In this document: piece by piece, positions 1 through 8,548 of the stretch
Layout: every line of letters starts with the position of its first letter
Numbering within the stretch: the stretch's first letter is position 1
NCBI GenBank assembly: GCA_017461625.1
Contig: JAFTXJ010000017.1
Span: 78,036-142,035 of the forward strand
Source of the DNA: Clostridia bacterium
Lineage (GTDB): Bacteria > Bacillota > Clostridia > Oscillospirales > Acutalibacteraceae
DNA: 64,000 nt
Direction of reading: 5' to 3'
Notes under the pieces: generated by a model
What the model saw: only the letters and a program-made list of their open reading frames with translations
The model's database searches: none
What the model was told of the DNA's origin: nothing
Made by a program: the position numbers and the translations under genes

Positions 1-3000
1 AGTCTTGCATACTCAGCGGTGTCGGGAACAACAAATTCAAGAACAACAGTGCCCTGCTGTTTGCTTGCTACACTCGGGTAAGTTGAGCCCTGAATATAGC
101 CGGGGCAGCCATTATGTGCCGGGAAACCTATGCTTCCCCAAGCATTGTTTTTAGCATCTGTTTCGTTTGCATAGTAGAAGAAGTGGTTCTGAATACCGCC
201 GCCTGATACGTAGTTTGTGACATTATAATCATATGAAACTCTGTATCTGTGACCGGGAGCAATGTCCATTATGCTGTTGGAAAGGATGCTGTTATCTGCA
301 CTTGATGCATTTGCTAATGTTGTTAAGGTTAATTTGTTCTCGTCTGTATCGACAGTGAGAGTACCGTTTGCTGAGCTCGGATTTGACCAACCCTGGTCAA
401 AATCAAACTCATTATCAAAGGTGATGTCGTATCTGTTGATTTTCCAGCTTGCGAGAACGGTATCTGAAGAAACACCGTAGGTGTAGTTTGAGTTCAATGT
501 GCCTGCAAGAGCACCGTTAAATGGTGCAGAGCCCTCTGACCAGCCTGTGAAGGAGTAACCCTCCCATACAGGGTCGGGGAGAGTGTAGCTTTCACCTGCA
601 GCACCGATTTCAACATAGTCGCCCTCGGTGATTCTGATGTTATCAACCCAACCTGCAATGGGAGTATCGTTAGTGATACAGAAGCCGAGGTTGATTACAG
701 AGCAGCCTGACGGCATTGTGAATGTGCCGATAGTACCGCCTGATGTTATGTCGGTTGTAACACGAACGGGAACAGTGTAGTTATAAAGGTCGTCGCCGTC
801 CTTTGATGTGGACATAAACATCTGAATTGTGCCCTGTTCATGAGCCCAGTCCATTTCAGGAGTAGCACCGCCATACATATTGATAGCGTACCAACGATAG
901 TCGTCGTAACGAAGTGATGATTCAAATGAAACGGTGTAGGTCTTTCCGCCCTCAAGGCCTGTGGCAACGCTCGGGAAGAAAAGGTCGTTCATCTTTGCGA
1001 ACTGAGAGCTGTCAGCAGTGTCAACAATAGTAATATCCGAGAAAGTAACATCCATTCCCGAACCATTGTTGATACCGAGACGCAATGAAACATATGGCAT
1101 TCCGTCCGGAACGGTAAATTCAATTTCATGAGTACCGTTTCTGCCGGATGTTGACTGAGGATAACTCTTAAGTGTGCCGCCGTTGCTGTAACTGAACGGA
1201 TTGTTTGATGCACTGTAGAAAATATACGGCAAGAGGGCTACAGAGTCTTCTCCGTTATTGTTATACCAGTTATAAGAGAAAACATATGACCTGCCGGGAA
1301 CAAGTGTCATATATGTGGCACTTGAGCCGTCATAGTTACCTGCATAAGCATCGGCACCGGTTGTTACCATTCTTAAGGTATTATTTGCTGTATCCGGTGT
1401 TACGGTACATCTTGAGGAGTTCCAGCCATAGGTATCAAAGTTAAACAAGTTATTAAGACCTGCGGCTTTAGGTGTGTAGGTGTTATAACCTGTGTTTAAA
1501 ATTGAGAAGCTGAAAGCATCTGTGTCTGTTTTTGAAACCATAGCGGCACCGCTTGTGTAAGTTCCGTTGCCGTCGTGAGTGGTTTCAAGAGAGTTGATTT
1601 CATAAAGTGTTCCGTCCTCGGTGTAGGCTGTGTCAACATCTACGTTAGTGAGGTCGGCAAGGTTCTGCTTGTTTTCAAAGGCGAGGTCTGAAACACCCCA
1701 ATCCATATAAACACCTGAGGGGTCTTTTGAGTAAACGTAGGTGTATGTTACATTTGGCACCTTAACAAGGGCGTAAGAGTTTTGACCCGAGGTACCGTAA
1801 GTACCCTGAGCAGCCATATCACCTTTGAGCACACCTGTGCCAAGGCTTTCTGTCCACTTTGTTGTGCCTTCATTGAGGTAATAACCAAAGTAGTTATAAC
1901 CCTCATACTGGTTATAGCCTGAAAGAACAGTTTCACCGTAGTAATAAGTTTTGGTTTCTGTTGCTGCAAGGTCTGAAACAGAAGCAAGTGAGCCGTCATC
2001 ATTAAAGTCGGCAAGAACATGGTGAACTGTTGCTGTACCTTTGTTAAGAATGTCTGCACGGTTAGCTGTTGCAGTTGTTCCGTCTGACTTAGTGTAAGTA
2101 AATGTTTCGGTTGTTGCAGTAACAGCACCAACCATCATTGCTACCTGGTTATTAAGGTTGGCAGCAATGTTATTAAAGTCTGACTGTGAAGTTCCGGAGT
2201 TTGGAAGAACGAGGTTTGCAGCAGCCTGAAGAACCAAAATATTTTCATAAGTTGACCATACATCAGCCTTAAAATATTCTTCCTGAAGGAACTGGCTCTT
2301 TTTGATTGCGTTATCATAAGCTTCACGAACGCCACCCTTGTCTATGAAGTTACACTTAAGGTAGAATGAAGCCTTACCTGTTCTGGTGTAATCGCTTCGA
2401 TTACCATAACAATAAGCCATAAGAACAAGAGTCTTTGTTCCTGTCTGGTTAAGTGTGTTTGTAGCACTTGAAAGCGTGCCGGTAGTTCTTCTTGCACTTA
2501 TTGATTTACTACCGTGACTAAAAGTATCGCTTGCTGTAGAATATGTGGTGGGCTGAGTTGACCCTGAATACCAATCATAATAAAGACATGAATTAAGCGT
2601 CAAGCTCCATTCCTTACTGTGAGTGCTTCGGTTAAGGTCAACGCCGACCTTGAGGTTAGGAATCTGACCAAGGTTGGTATAACGGCTGGAGTCAACAGTA
2701 ATTGAGCCGATACCACCTGTGGTGTAGTCAACACTCTTTTCTGTTGCCCAATAACCCGAACCGCCTGTGCCTGAATCAAAGAGTCCACTGACATCTCTGT
2801 CTCCACTGGTGGCAATTGTGCCTGATGCCAATGAGTCAAAGCCCAACTTATAACTACCGGATCCGTCGCCTGTTGTGGGGTTGAGGGTACCTGATGTTGT
2901 GTCTGAAATTGTGTAAGAGTAACCATCAACAGTATGTGCACCGAGAATCCAACCGGTAACACCTATATCCCATGTAGATGAAGAAGTGTTTCTAGGCTGA

Positions 3001-5147
3001 GCTGTTGCTGAAATTACTGAGTCCTGGCTCTGATATACCAAGGGAAGTGCGTAACAGCTTGAATACGCATGAACCTTAAGGGTCTGACCAAGGTTATTGA
3101 CATAGGTAACTGTCCACTCAACATATGAGGTTGTGTATGAGTTGATTGTACCTGTCATTGTTGTTGAAAGGGTACCTGATGTTGAACTTGTCTGACCAAG
3201 TGAAATGTTCACGGTATTTCCGCCGTATTCATTCATCCAACGCCATGAAAGGGATGTTACCTTGGTAGCATTTGTGGCGTGGAAATAAACGTTACCTGAT
3301 GTCTGAGCGTTGTTTGTGTTAAGCTTACCGTTGTCTTCGCTTACACGGTCAACATAATACTGAAGGTCGTATGTTCCGCTGCTGTTTGCAACAGGGTTGA
3401 TATAAATTACTTCAGGAACATAGAAGTAAACCTCGGGAGCTGAACCTGCTGCAATAGCCTTTGTAGCATTTTCAACAAATGTTACAAGGTTCTGGTTGTT
3501 TGTGAGTGAATGGGCTGTAGGGTCAGCCAACTCCTCACCAACTGCTTTAAGGTTAGTGTAATAGTTTGAAACGTATGTATCTTTATATGCTGTGGCATAA
3601 GCACAGATATTCTGATAGTCAACATAAGATTTAAGGGCAGTGTTATACTGCTGACGGAGCTGATACTGGCTCCATGTGGTTGTGTGGAAAGCAATGTTTG
3701 AAGTGATAATCATTCGGTGGTCCGAAACAGTACGGTCACGGGTAACCTGGCTCTTAAATTCAATAAACTTAAGGCCTGCTGAAATCGCACCGGTAATAGA
3801 ATAAAGACCTCTTGTGGTTGAAAGAACATTGTTGTTATCGTTTGTAGCGTCACCTGTGTCAACACCGGCTATAGAATAGTTTGAGTCAACAGATGTACCG
3901 TTATCTGAGCAAACGTTAATAGAAATAACGTTGTTATCACGTGTTGCGTCGTAAGCATAAAGCTGAGTCCAACCAACCTTAAGGTTAGGAATCTGGTTAT
4001 AGTTAGAGTAACGTGATGTATCAACAAGAAGGTATGCTACACCTGTCATCAAAGATTCATTCTCGGCAAAATTGCTTGAGAATGAACGGCGAAGAACACC
4101 TGTGGCGTTGGGGCTGTCATAAGTACCAACACTGTATGAACCCTGAGAAGACTCATAACGGTGAACAGAGTTAACCTCAACGGTACCTGCACCTGTGTCA
4201 GCACCACCGCAGGACTTTTCATCATAAGTCTGTGCAGCAACACCGCCGCCTGCCTTGGCAGGGAAATAGCTTGAGCCAAGCTGATATGCAGTCTTACTAC
4301 CTGTGATGGTGTAAGATGATGAGTTATTAGTCTGACCGACAAAGCCAAGAAGGGGATTGCGCTTTGTGTTGCCTGATGTATCGGTCACTGCAGAGTATGC
4401 GTTACCGCCGGAGACCTTGTGACCACCGGTGATGAAGTTATACTGATGTGATGCAGCGTCGTCATTCTGATGGCGGGCAGCAAGGGTGATACCTGCCTGG
4501 TCATCGGGGGCGGCATAAATACCTGTGTATGCAAAGGCATAGTGCAGGTCTAAGTCAGTGTCGGATGCACTGTTATCACCGTCATCAATAACATAAGCAA
4601 CAAGCCACTCAATAATATATACGCCACCCTCGGCCCAACCTGAAAGTGAGCCTGAAGTGATGTTATAGTCCATAGTACCGCCTGTTACCTGTGAAAGGAT
4701 GGTACCTACAAATTTATAAGAATCAGTACCGTTAGCAAGGCCTGTATATGCTTCGACAGTTTGGTTATTTATAACAAGCTTACCTGCAGGCACCTGGGTT
4801 TTGGTTGACCTTTCATAAACATTGTTTACAGCAAGGTAAACCGCTGAGGCGTCATTGTTTTTAAAATAAACCTCACCGCTTGTGTCAACAGGGCTTGCAA
4901 CTGCACCTGTAGCATAGCTGTAGTTTTCATAATATTGGAACGCATTTGTTCCTGTTTGAAGATAGATTGTTTCTGTTGCGTACAAAGTCTGGTCTGAAAG
5001 GAATGCACCTGCTTCAGCACCCTGAACGTCAACATAAGCATCTGACTCGACTCTTAATAAGTCGGGGTCAAAGATGAAAAATGTTGTTACAACAAGCACG
5101 AGAGCCAAAGCCAAGCTTAAGCCGCGCTTTAAATGTTTTTTTATCAT
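1..5147 (-). CDS. Giant secreted repeat protein, 3' end outside the window
   Basis: An open frame of 1715 codons runs without a stop from an ATG at 5147, behind a GGGAGG ribosome site, to the window edge. The first ~30 residues are a basic, then hydrophobic signal peptide. The rest is Thr/Ser/Asn/Tyr-rich and beta-type. A domain containing a QIPNLKVG motif occurs twice, near residues 386 and 826. Two stretches (about 1040-1135 and 1510-1570) resemble InlB B-repeats (Listeria-Bacteroides repeat), with the pattern Y-x-G-Y-x-F-x-G-W. About residues 1235-1510 and 1575 onward look like tandem jelly-roll, carbohydrate-binding-like modules, each ending in a variant of 'EFTVPDG'. It is probably a cell-surface adhesin or glycan-binding protein. 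Attachment and exact ligand cannot be told because the C-terminus is missing. The protein was translated by eye, so single-base errors could hide a frameshift. Confidence 0.85.
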   Translation of the reverse strand, partial: MIKKHLKRGLSLALALVLVVTTFFIFDPDLLRVESDAYVDVQGAEAGAFLSDQTLYATETIYLQTGTNAFQYYENYSYATGAVASPVDTSGEVYFKNNDASAVYLAVNNVYERSTKTQVPAGKLVINNQTVEAYTGLANGTDSYKFVGTILSQVTGGTMDYNITSGSLSGWAEGGVYIIEWLVAYVIDDGDNSASDTDLDLHYAFAYTGIYAAPDDQAGITLAARHQNDDAASHQYNFITGGHKVSGGNAYSAVTDTSGNTKRNPLLGFVGQTNNSSSYTITGSKTAYQLGSSYFPAKAGGGVAAQTYDEKSCGGADTGAGTVEVNSVHRYESSQGSYSVGTYDSPNATGVLRRSFSSNFAENESLMTGVAYLLVDTSRYSNYNQIPNLKVGWTQLYAYDATRDNNVISINVCSDNGTSVDSNYSIAGVDTGDATNDNNNVLSTTRGLYSITGAISAGLKFIEFKSQVTRDRTVSDHRMIITSNIAFHTTTWSQYQLRQQYNTALKSYVDYQNICAYATAYKDTYVSNYYTNLKAVGEELADPTAHSLTNNQNLVTFVENATKAIAAGSAPEVYFYVPEVIYINPVANSSGTYDLQYYVDRVSEDNGKLNTNNAQTSGNVYFHATNATKVTSLSWRWMNEYGGNTVNISLGQTSSTSGTLSTTMTGTINSYTTSYVEWTVTYVNNLGQTLKVHAYSSCYALPLVYQSQDSVISATAQPRNTSSSTWDIGVTGWILGAHTVDGYSYTISDTTSGTLNPTTGDGSGSYKLGFDSLASGTIATSGDRDVSGLFDSGTGGSGYWATEKSVDYTTGGIGSITVDSSRYTNLGQIPNLKVGVDLNRSTHSKEWSLTLNSCLYYDWYSGSTQPTTYSTASDTFSHGSKSISARRTTGTLSSATNTLNQTGTKTLVLMAYCYGNRSDYTRTGKASFYLKCNFIDKGGVREAYDNAIKKSQFLQEEYFKADVWSTYENILVLQAAANLVLPNSGTSQSDFNNIAANLNNQVAMMVGAVTATTETFTYTKSDGTTATANRADILNKGTATVHHVLADFNDDGSLASVSDLAATETKTYYYGETVLSGYNQYEGYNYFGYYLNEGTTKWTESLGTGVLKGDMAAQGTYGTSGQNSYALVKVPNVTYTYVYSKDPSGVYMDWGVSDLAFENKQNLADLTNVDVDTAYTEDGTLYEINSLETTHDGNGTYTSGAAMVSKTDTDAFSFSILNTGYNTYTPKAAGLNNLFNFDTYGWNSSRCTVTPDTANNTLRMVTTGADAYAGNYDGSSATYMTLVPGRSYVFSYNWYNNNGEDSVALLPYIFYSASNNPFSYSNGGTLKSYPQSTSGRNGTHEIEFTVPDGMPYVSLRLGINNGSGMDVTFSDITIVDTADSSQFAKMNDLFFPSVATGLEGGKTYTVSFESSLRYDDYRWYAINMYGGATPEMDWAHEQGTIQMFMSTSKDGDDLYNYTVPVRVTTDITSGGTIGTFTMPSGCSVINLGFCITNDTPIAGWVDNIRITEGDYVEIGAAGESYTLPDPVWEGYSFTGWSEGSAPFNGALAGTLNSNYTYGVSSDTVLASWKINRYDITFDNEFDFDQGWSNPSSANGTLTVDTDENKLTLTTLANASSADNSILSNSIMDIAPGHRYRVSYDYNVTNYVSGGGIQNHFFYYANETDAKNNAWGSIGFPAHNGCPGYIQGSTYPSVASKQQGTVVLEFVVPDTAEYAR

Positions 5148-5155
5148 AAATATGA

Positions 5156-5161
5156 CCTCCC
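5156..5161 (-). promoter_or_regulatory. Ribosome binding site of the giant gene
   Basis: On the minus strand GGGAGG lies about nine bases before ATG 5147. It fixes this start, and a signal peptide follows directly. Confidence 0.7.
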
Positions 5162-5242
5162 TATAGTCACCGTTACGCCTGATAAACTTTTCAGCCTGAC
5201 CAACCTACTTGTTTCACCATTTGTAACGTTCTGAAAAATTGC

Positions 5243-5276
5243 ATAGGTATACCACTACACCTATAGTTGTAACTAT
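5243..5276. promoter_or_regulatory. Two overlapping dyads upstream of the giant gene
   Basis: ATAGTT-GT-AACTAT at 5263-5276 is a perfect 6-2-6 inverted repeat. ATAGGT (5243-5248) pairs with ACCTAT (5259-5264). They lie about 100-130 bases upstream of the surface-protein start, where an operator could sit. No regulator is identified and the function is inferred only from symmetry. Confidence 0.3.
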
Positions 5277-5329
5277 CATAACAGATAAATTTTCTTCCGT
5301 CAACTGTTTTTTTAACATTCTTGTCAATT

Positions 5330-5417
5330 TTTTTCACACATTTTACACAGGGCGATTTTTGGCTCTATATATTGTGTTTTTAAGTTTTAATAACCACATT
5401 TGCACAACTTTTGCACA
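5330..5417 (+). other. Cluster of DnaA-box-like 9-mers
   Basis: Three matches to TTWTNCACA lie within 88 bases: TTTTTCACA (5330-5338), TTTTACACA (5341-5349) and TTTTGCACA (5409-5417). A near match, ATTTGCACA, is at 5398. The stretch is AT-rich, so chance matches are possible. It lies in the gene-poor interval next to the ParABS genes. It could be a minor DnaA-binding site or nothing. Confidence 0.25.
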
Positions 5418-5421
5418 GAAA

Positions 5422-5529
5422 AAAGCCTCCCCCGAAACCGGGGGAGGTAGTGAGCACAGCGAGCCGGTGGGGGCGTTTTTACCCCCTCAGTCACTTTGTG
5501 ACAGCTCCCCCTATTAAAATATGGGGAGC
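5422..5529. repeat. GC-rich palindromic repeat, right next to the DUF559 3' end
   Basis: The first hairpin is CCTCCCCC-6 nt-GGGGGAGG (5426-5447), followed by a spacer ending in CGGTGGGGG. A second hairpin contains GTCAC-ttt-GTGAC (5490-5502) between C-rich arms. The sequence is much more GC-rich than its surroundings. A second copy of the first part lies at 5902-5953 in the same orientation, so the DUF559 gene sits between two direct copies. It may also act as a terminator for the DUF559 gene. Confidence 0.75.
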
Positions 5530-5886
5530 CTATTCTATCCGTTTCTTGACCTCCGAATCTATATATTCACAAACTCCATAAAAGTTTTTATCAATATCAA
5601 GATTACATACTCTTATAACATCTATATCCAAACTCTCTATCTCTGATGTGCGAATAAAATCTCGCTGTTCGTTTTTCTGAATATAATGGTGTCCGCCGTC
5701 AAGCTCTATAACCAGTTTTGCTTTGGTGCAATAGAAATCCGCAATGTAATCACCAAGCGTTGCTTGCCTGCGGAACCGAACAGGATAAGAGTGCAAAAAT
5801 TCATACCATAGCTTGCGTTCCCACGGTGTCATATTCCTTCTTAATTCACGTGCAAGCGACAGATTGTCTTTGTTATAGTTTTTCAT
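5530..5886 (-). CDS. DUF559 (Vsr-like) endonuclease-domain protein, 118 aa
   Basis: A small PD-(D/E)XK-type nuclease of the DUF559 family, related to very-short-patch repair endonucleases. The visible candidate active-site residues are D50 in 'YIADFYC', then E61 and D63 in 'VIELDGG', followed by H66/H67. The N-terminal part carries the family signature 'LRRNMTPWERKLWYEF'. The start chosen is ATG 5886, preceded by AGGAGG. A longer reading frame upstream only translates the palindromic repeat. A homologue of identical length lies at 32668-33024, also between GC-rich palindromes. Substrate and role are unknown; mobility or repair of the repeats is a hypothesis. Confidence 0.85.
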   Translation of the reverse strand: MKNYNKDNLSLARELRRNMTPWERKLWYEFLHSYPVRFRRQATLGDYIADFYCTKAKLVIELDGGHHYIQKNEQRDFIRTSEIESLDIDVIRVCNLDIDKNFYGVCEYIDSEVKKRIE

Positions 5887-5901
5887 AAAGCCTCCTAAAA
5901 A

Positions 5902-5953
5902 GCCTCCCCCGAAGTTCGGGGGAGGTGGTGAGCGTAAGCGAATCGGTGGGGGC
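5902..5953. repeat. GC-rich palindromic repeat upstream of DUF559
   Basis: CCTCCCCC-7 nt-GGGGGAGG (5903-5925), then a spacer ending CGGTGGGGG, the same layout as the copy at 5425-5474. Its edge supplies sequence just before the DUF559 ribosome site. Confidence 0.75.
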
Positions 5954-5965
5954 TGAGACTTATGT

Positions 5966-6038
5966 AAGTGCTTTTGCGATTTTAGTTGTAAGGCTCCCTT
6001 GTGCAAAGGGAGGCTTACGAAAGTGCTTTTGCGATTTT
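5966..6038. repeat. Palindromic mini-insertion in the parB 3' end with an 18-bp direct duplication
   Basis: The 18-mer AAGTGCTTTTGCGATTTT occurs at 5966-5983 and again at 6021-6038. Between the copies are 37 bp containing a near-perfect 13-bp inverted repeat with a 5-base loop (5988-6018, arms GTAAGGCTCCCTT and AAGGGAGGCTTAC). The right copy encodes parB's current C-terminal 'KIAKAL'. The left copy still reads K-I-A-K-A-L-T-stop in the parB direction. This is the footprint expected if the hairpin inserted near the stop codon and duplicated its target; the inserted palindrome now supplies the parB stop. Confidence 0.8.
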
Positions 6039-6854
6039 GGCGAGGTCGTCTTTGTCGAAAAATTCGATTTCAAGAGTTTTTGTGCCTTCTTTAACCTTAA
6101 CCTTTCTTCCGGTTGCCTTACCCAGAGCAAGTTCAACCTCATCAAAATATGTGTCACGCTTTTTGGGTGCTTTTGGCTTTATTTCTTTTTTAGAATTTTT
6201 AGCCATCTTTTCGATTTCACGAACAGAAAGACCTTTGCTGATTATAATTTTTGCAACCTCAAGCATCTGAGCCTCACTTTCAAAGCTGAGCAAAGCCCTT
6301 GCGTGGCCGGGGGAAAGCTGTTTATTTTCAACCATTGTCTGAATTTCATCGGGAAGTTTTAAAAGTCGCAATGCATTAGCCACTGCAGGGCGGGATTTAC
6401 CCACCTTCTGTGCAGCTTCGTCCTGCGTGATAGACAGCTTTTCCATCATATATTTATAACCAAGGGCTTCTTCAAGGGGGTTCAGGTCTTCACGTTGAAG
6501 GTTTTCTACCATAGCAAGCTCAACGGTTTCGCTGTCGTTCAATTCTTTGATAACAACGGGAACTTCTGTAAGACCTGCCATTCTTGAAGCACGCCAACGG
6601 CGTTCACCGGCAACAAGCTGATATCCGCCGTCTTTAATCGGGCGAACAAGCAACGGCTGAATTACTCCGTGCTTTGCAATGCTGTCGGCAAGTTCACCAA
6701 GAGCCGCTTCGTCAAAAATCTTTCTCGGCTGCTCACGGTTGGGTTCAATTTCCATTATTTTAAGCTTAACAGGGGTCTGTGATGATTCCTCAACTGAATT
6801 ATCTGCAAACAGAGCGTCAAGACCTCTGCCTAATCCACCTTTTTTAACTGCCAT
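6015..6854 (-). CDS. parB: ParB, chromosome partition DNA-binding protein
   Basis: A 279-residue ParB/Spo0J. It binds parS, loads as a CTP-dependent clamp and spreads, recruiting SMC and stimulating the ParA ATPase. The N-terminus 'KKGGLGRGLDALF' is typical. The ParB nuclease-like fold follows, with the CTP-box region 'GERRWRA' near residue 84, then the helix-turn-helix around 'TQDEAAQKVGKSRPAVANAL' and a short dimerising C-terminus. It starts 3 bp after soj stops and is therefore its operon partner. The last residues were altered by a palindromic insertion (see 5966-6038), changing the inferred ending ALT to ALS, which is probably neutral. Confidence 0.95.
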   Translation of the reverse strand: MAVKKGGLGRGLDALFADNSVEESSQTPVKLKIMEIEPNREQPRKIFDEAALGELADSIAKHGVIQPLLVRPIKDGGYQLVAGERRWRASRMAGLTEVPVVIKELNDSETVELAMVENLQREDLNPLEEALGYKYMMEKLSITQDEAAQKVGKSRPAVANALRLLKLPDEIQTMVENKQLSPGHARALLSFESEAQMLEVAKIIISKGLSVREIEKMAKNSKKEIKPKAPKKRDTYFDEVELALGKATGRKVKVKEGTKTLEIEFFDKDDLAKIAKALS

Positions 6855-6857
6855 AAT

Positions 6858-7622
6858 TTACACACTCTTTCTTATAAATTCATCTGCAAGGTCGTTGTAT
6901 GCCTGTGCACCTTTGGAGCTTTTATCATAATACATTACAGGCTGACCGTAGCTGGGGGCTTCTGAAAGCTTTACGTTTCGTGGAATCGGTGTTGAATAAA
7001 CTTTTTTGGGAAAGAAACGCTTAAGCTCCTCAACAACCTGATTGGTAAGGTTAAGTCTGCCATCATACATTGTGAGCAGAACTCCTTCAATTTCAATCAT
7101 AGGGTTATAAAGTCGCTTAACCTGACGGATTGTTGCCATAAGCTGTGAAAGACCCTCAAGGGCATAGTATTCACACTGAATCGGCACAAGCACCGTATCA
7201 GAAGCACAAAGGGCATTGAGAGTAATCAAGCCTAAAGATGGGGGACAATCCATAAAAATATAGTCATATTCCGCTTTTACAAGGGCAAGAGCCGTTTTAA
7301 GGCTGGATTCACGGCGGTTGGTGTCAACCAATTCAAGCTCTGCACCTGCAAGGTTCATATTGGCAGGGAGAACATCAACGCCCTCAAACTCGGTTTTGTG
7401 AATAACCTCACGGGCAGGAGTGCCGTTGATGATAACATCGTAAGAGGATTTTTCAAGCTCACGCTTGTTAAGACCCATTCCGCTTGTAGCATTTCCCTGA
7501 GGGTCAATGTCAACAAGAAGCACATTTTTGCCCTTTGCACCAACGGCCGCTGCAAGGTTAACGGCAGATGTGGTTTTGCCCACACCGCCTTTCTGATTAA
7601 CAACTGCAATAATTTTTCCCAT
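6858..7622 (-). CDS. soj: ParA/Soj chromosome partition ATPase
   Basis: A 254-residue deviant-Walker ATPase that works with ParB/parS in origin segregation and, in relatives, modulates DnaA. The Walker A motif 'NQKGGVGKTT' is near residue 8, and 'LLVDIDPQGNATSG' and 'IFMDCPPSLGLIT' follow. The start is ATG 7622, the beginning of the conserved core; an upstream in-frame ATG gives an atypical 17-residue extension with no advantage. A ribosome site AAAGGAA precedes it. The gene lies between noc and parB, with a parS site in the noc-soj gap. Confidence 0.95.
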   Translation of the reverse strand: MGKIIAVVNQKGGVGKTTSAVNLAAAVGAKGKNVLLVDIDPQGNATSGMGLNKRELEKSSYDVIINGTPAREVIHKTEFEGVDVLPANMNLAGAELELVDTNRRESSLKTALALVKAEYDYIFMDCPPSLGLITLNALCASDTVLVPIQCEYYALEGLSQLMATIRQVKRLYNPMIEIEGVLLTMYDGRLNLTNQVVEELKRFFPKKVYSTPIPRNVKLSEAPSYGQPVMYYDKSSKGAQAYNDLADEFIRKSV

Positions 7623-7701
7623 ATATATCAATTCCTTTGGTTTCGTTTGTCTTTGTTTTGTTTTACCTGTCAATTATACATTCAGCTATGTTTTTTGTCA
7701 A

Positions 7702-7717
7702 TGTTTCACGTGAAACA
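7702..7717. promoter_or_regulatory. parS site (noc-soj intergenic)
   Basis: The perfect 16-bp palindrome TGTTTCACGTGAAACA matches the Bacillota parS consensus exactly. It lies a few bases past the noc stop codon. Confidence 0.95.
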
Positions 7718-7719
7718 CA

Positions 7720-8541
7720 TTAAACTTCGTTTTTCTGTATTCTGACCACATATTCCACAAACAAATCCGTTTCTCTGTGGGCAGATATTGCGTCAATTCC
7801 GTTTTTGCGTATGGTTGCAACAGCACGGTCAAGAGTGTTAAGGATTATTTTAACATCTTTAAAAGCTCTTGCCGTTTTCTTTTTTTGCTTTTGTTCAGGC
7901 TCCTCGGTGGAGTTTTGCAGAAGCCCTTCAACAAGAAGCTCCGTTTCTGCAACATTCAGTCTGTTGGTTACAACCGCTTCAACCACACTGCTCATCAGCT
8001 CAAAATCGGTGAGCCGAAGCAATGACCTTGCGTGGCGTTCGGTAAGACCACCGGAAATAATCCTTTTCTGAATTTCGGAAGGGAGCTTCAGAAGTCGCAG
8101 CTTGTTTGATACAGCAGAGGGGGATTTACCAAGCTTTTTAGCGATTTTATCTCTGTCCATACCAAAATCACGGGCAAGCTCCGATATTGCCGCTGCTTCT
8201 TCAAAAAAATGGAGGTCCTGCCGTTGCAGATTTTCAATCACGGCAAGGACTGCAGACTTCTCTTCGCTGACAGTGACCACAATTGACGGAATTGCCGAAA
8301 GACCTGCCATTTTGGAGGCCCTGAGCCGTCGTTCACCTGCGATAAGCTCAAACTTGCCATCGCCAAGTTCCCTTACGGTTATAGGCTGAAGCAAGCCGTT
8401 CTGGTATATGCTCTGAGCAAGCTCCTCCAAGTCACCCCATTCAAAAGTCTTTCGCGGTTGGTGGGGATTGGGGCGGATGCTGTTGACAGGGATCTCTACA
8501 ACCTCACCGCACCGTTTTAGTTTTTCGCTGAATTTTACCAT
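7720..8541 (-). CDS. noc: Noc, ParB-paralogue nucleoid occlusion protein
   Basis: A 273-residue second ParB-family protein. By position (after rsmG, before soj) and sequence it matches Noc, which binds its own sites and blocks Z-ring assembly over the nucleoid. It contains 'NPHQPRKTFEWGDLEELAQSI', the CTP-box 'GERRLRASKMAGL' and the HTH region 'DRDKIAKKLGKSPSAVSNKL'. The start is ATG 8541 with GAAAGGAT upstream; an in-frame extension upstream would read through a hairpin leader and is not credible. Noc and parB share domain order but are diverged. The leader carries a hairpin that may control expression. Confidence 0.85.
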   Translation of the reverse strand: MVKFSEKLKRCGEVVEIPVNSIRPNPHQPRKTFEWGDLEELAQSIYQNGLLQPITVRELGDGKFELIAGERRLRASKMAGLSAIPSIVVTVSEEKSAVLAVIENLQRQDLHFFEEAAAISELARDFGMDRDKIAKKLGKSPSAVSNKLRLLKLPSEIQKRIISGGLTERHARSLLRLTDFELMSSVVEAVVTNRLNVAETELLVEGLLQNSTEEPEQKQKKKTARAFKDVKIILNTLDRAVATIRKNGIDAISAHRETDLFVEYVVRIQKNEV

Positions 8542-8548
8542 TGACACT

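Noticed and set aside
6018-6362. Several plus-strand open frames over parB, soj, mnmG and other genes
   Set aside because: They lie antisense to strongly conserved genes and lack ribosome sites and recognisable products; they are shadows.
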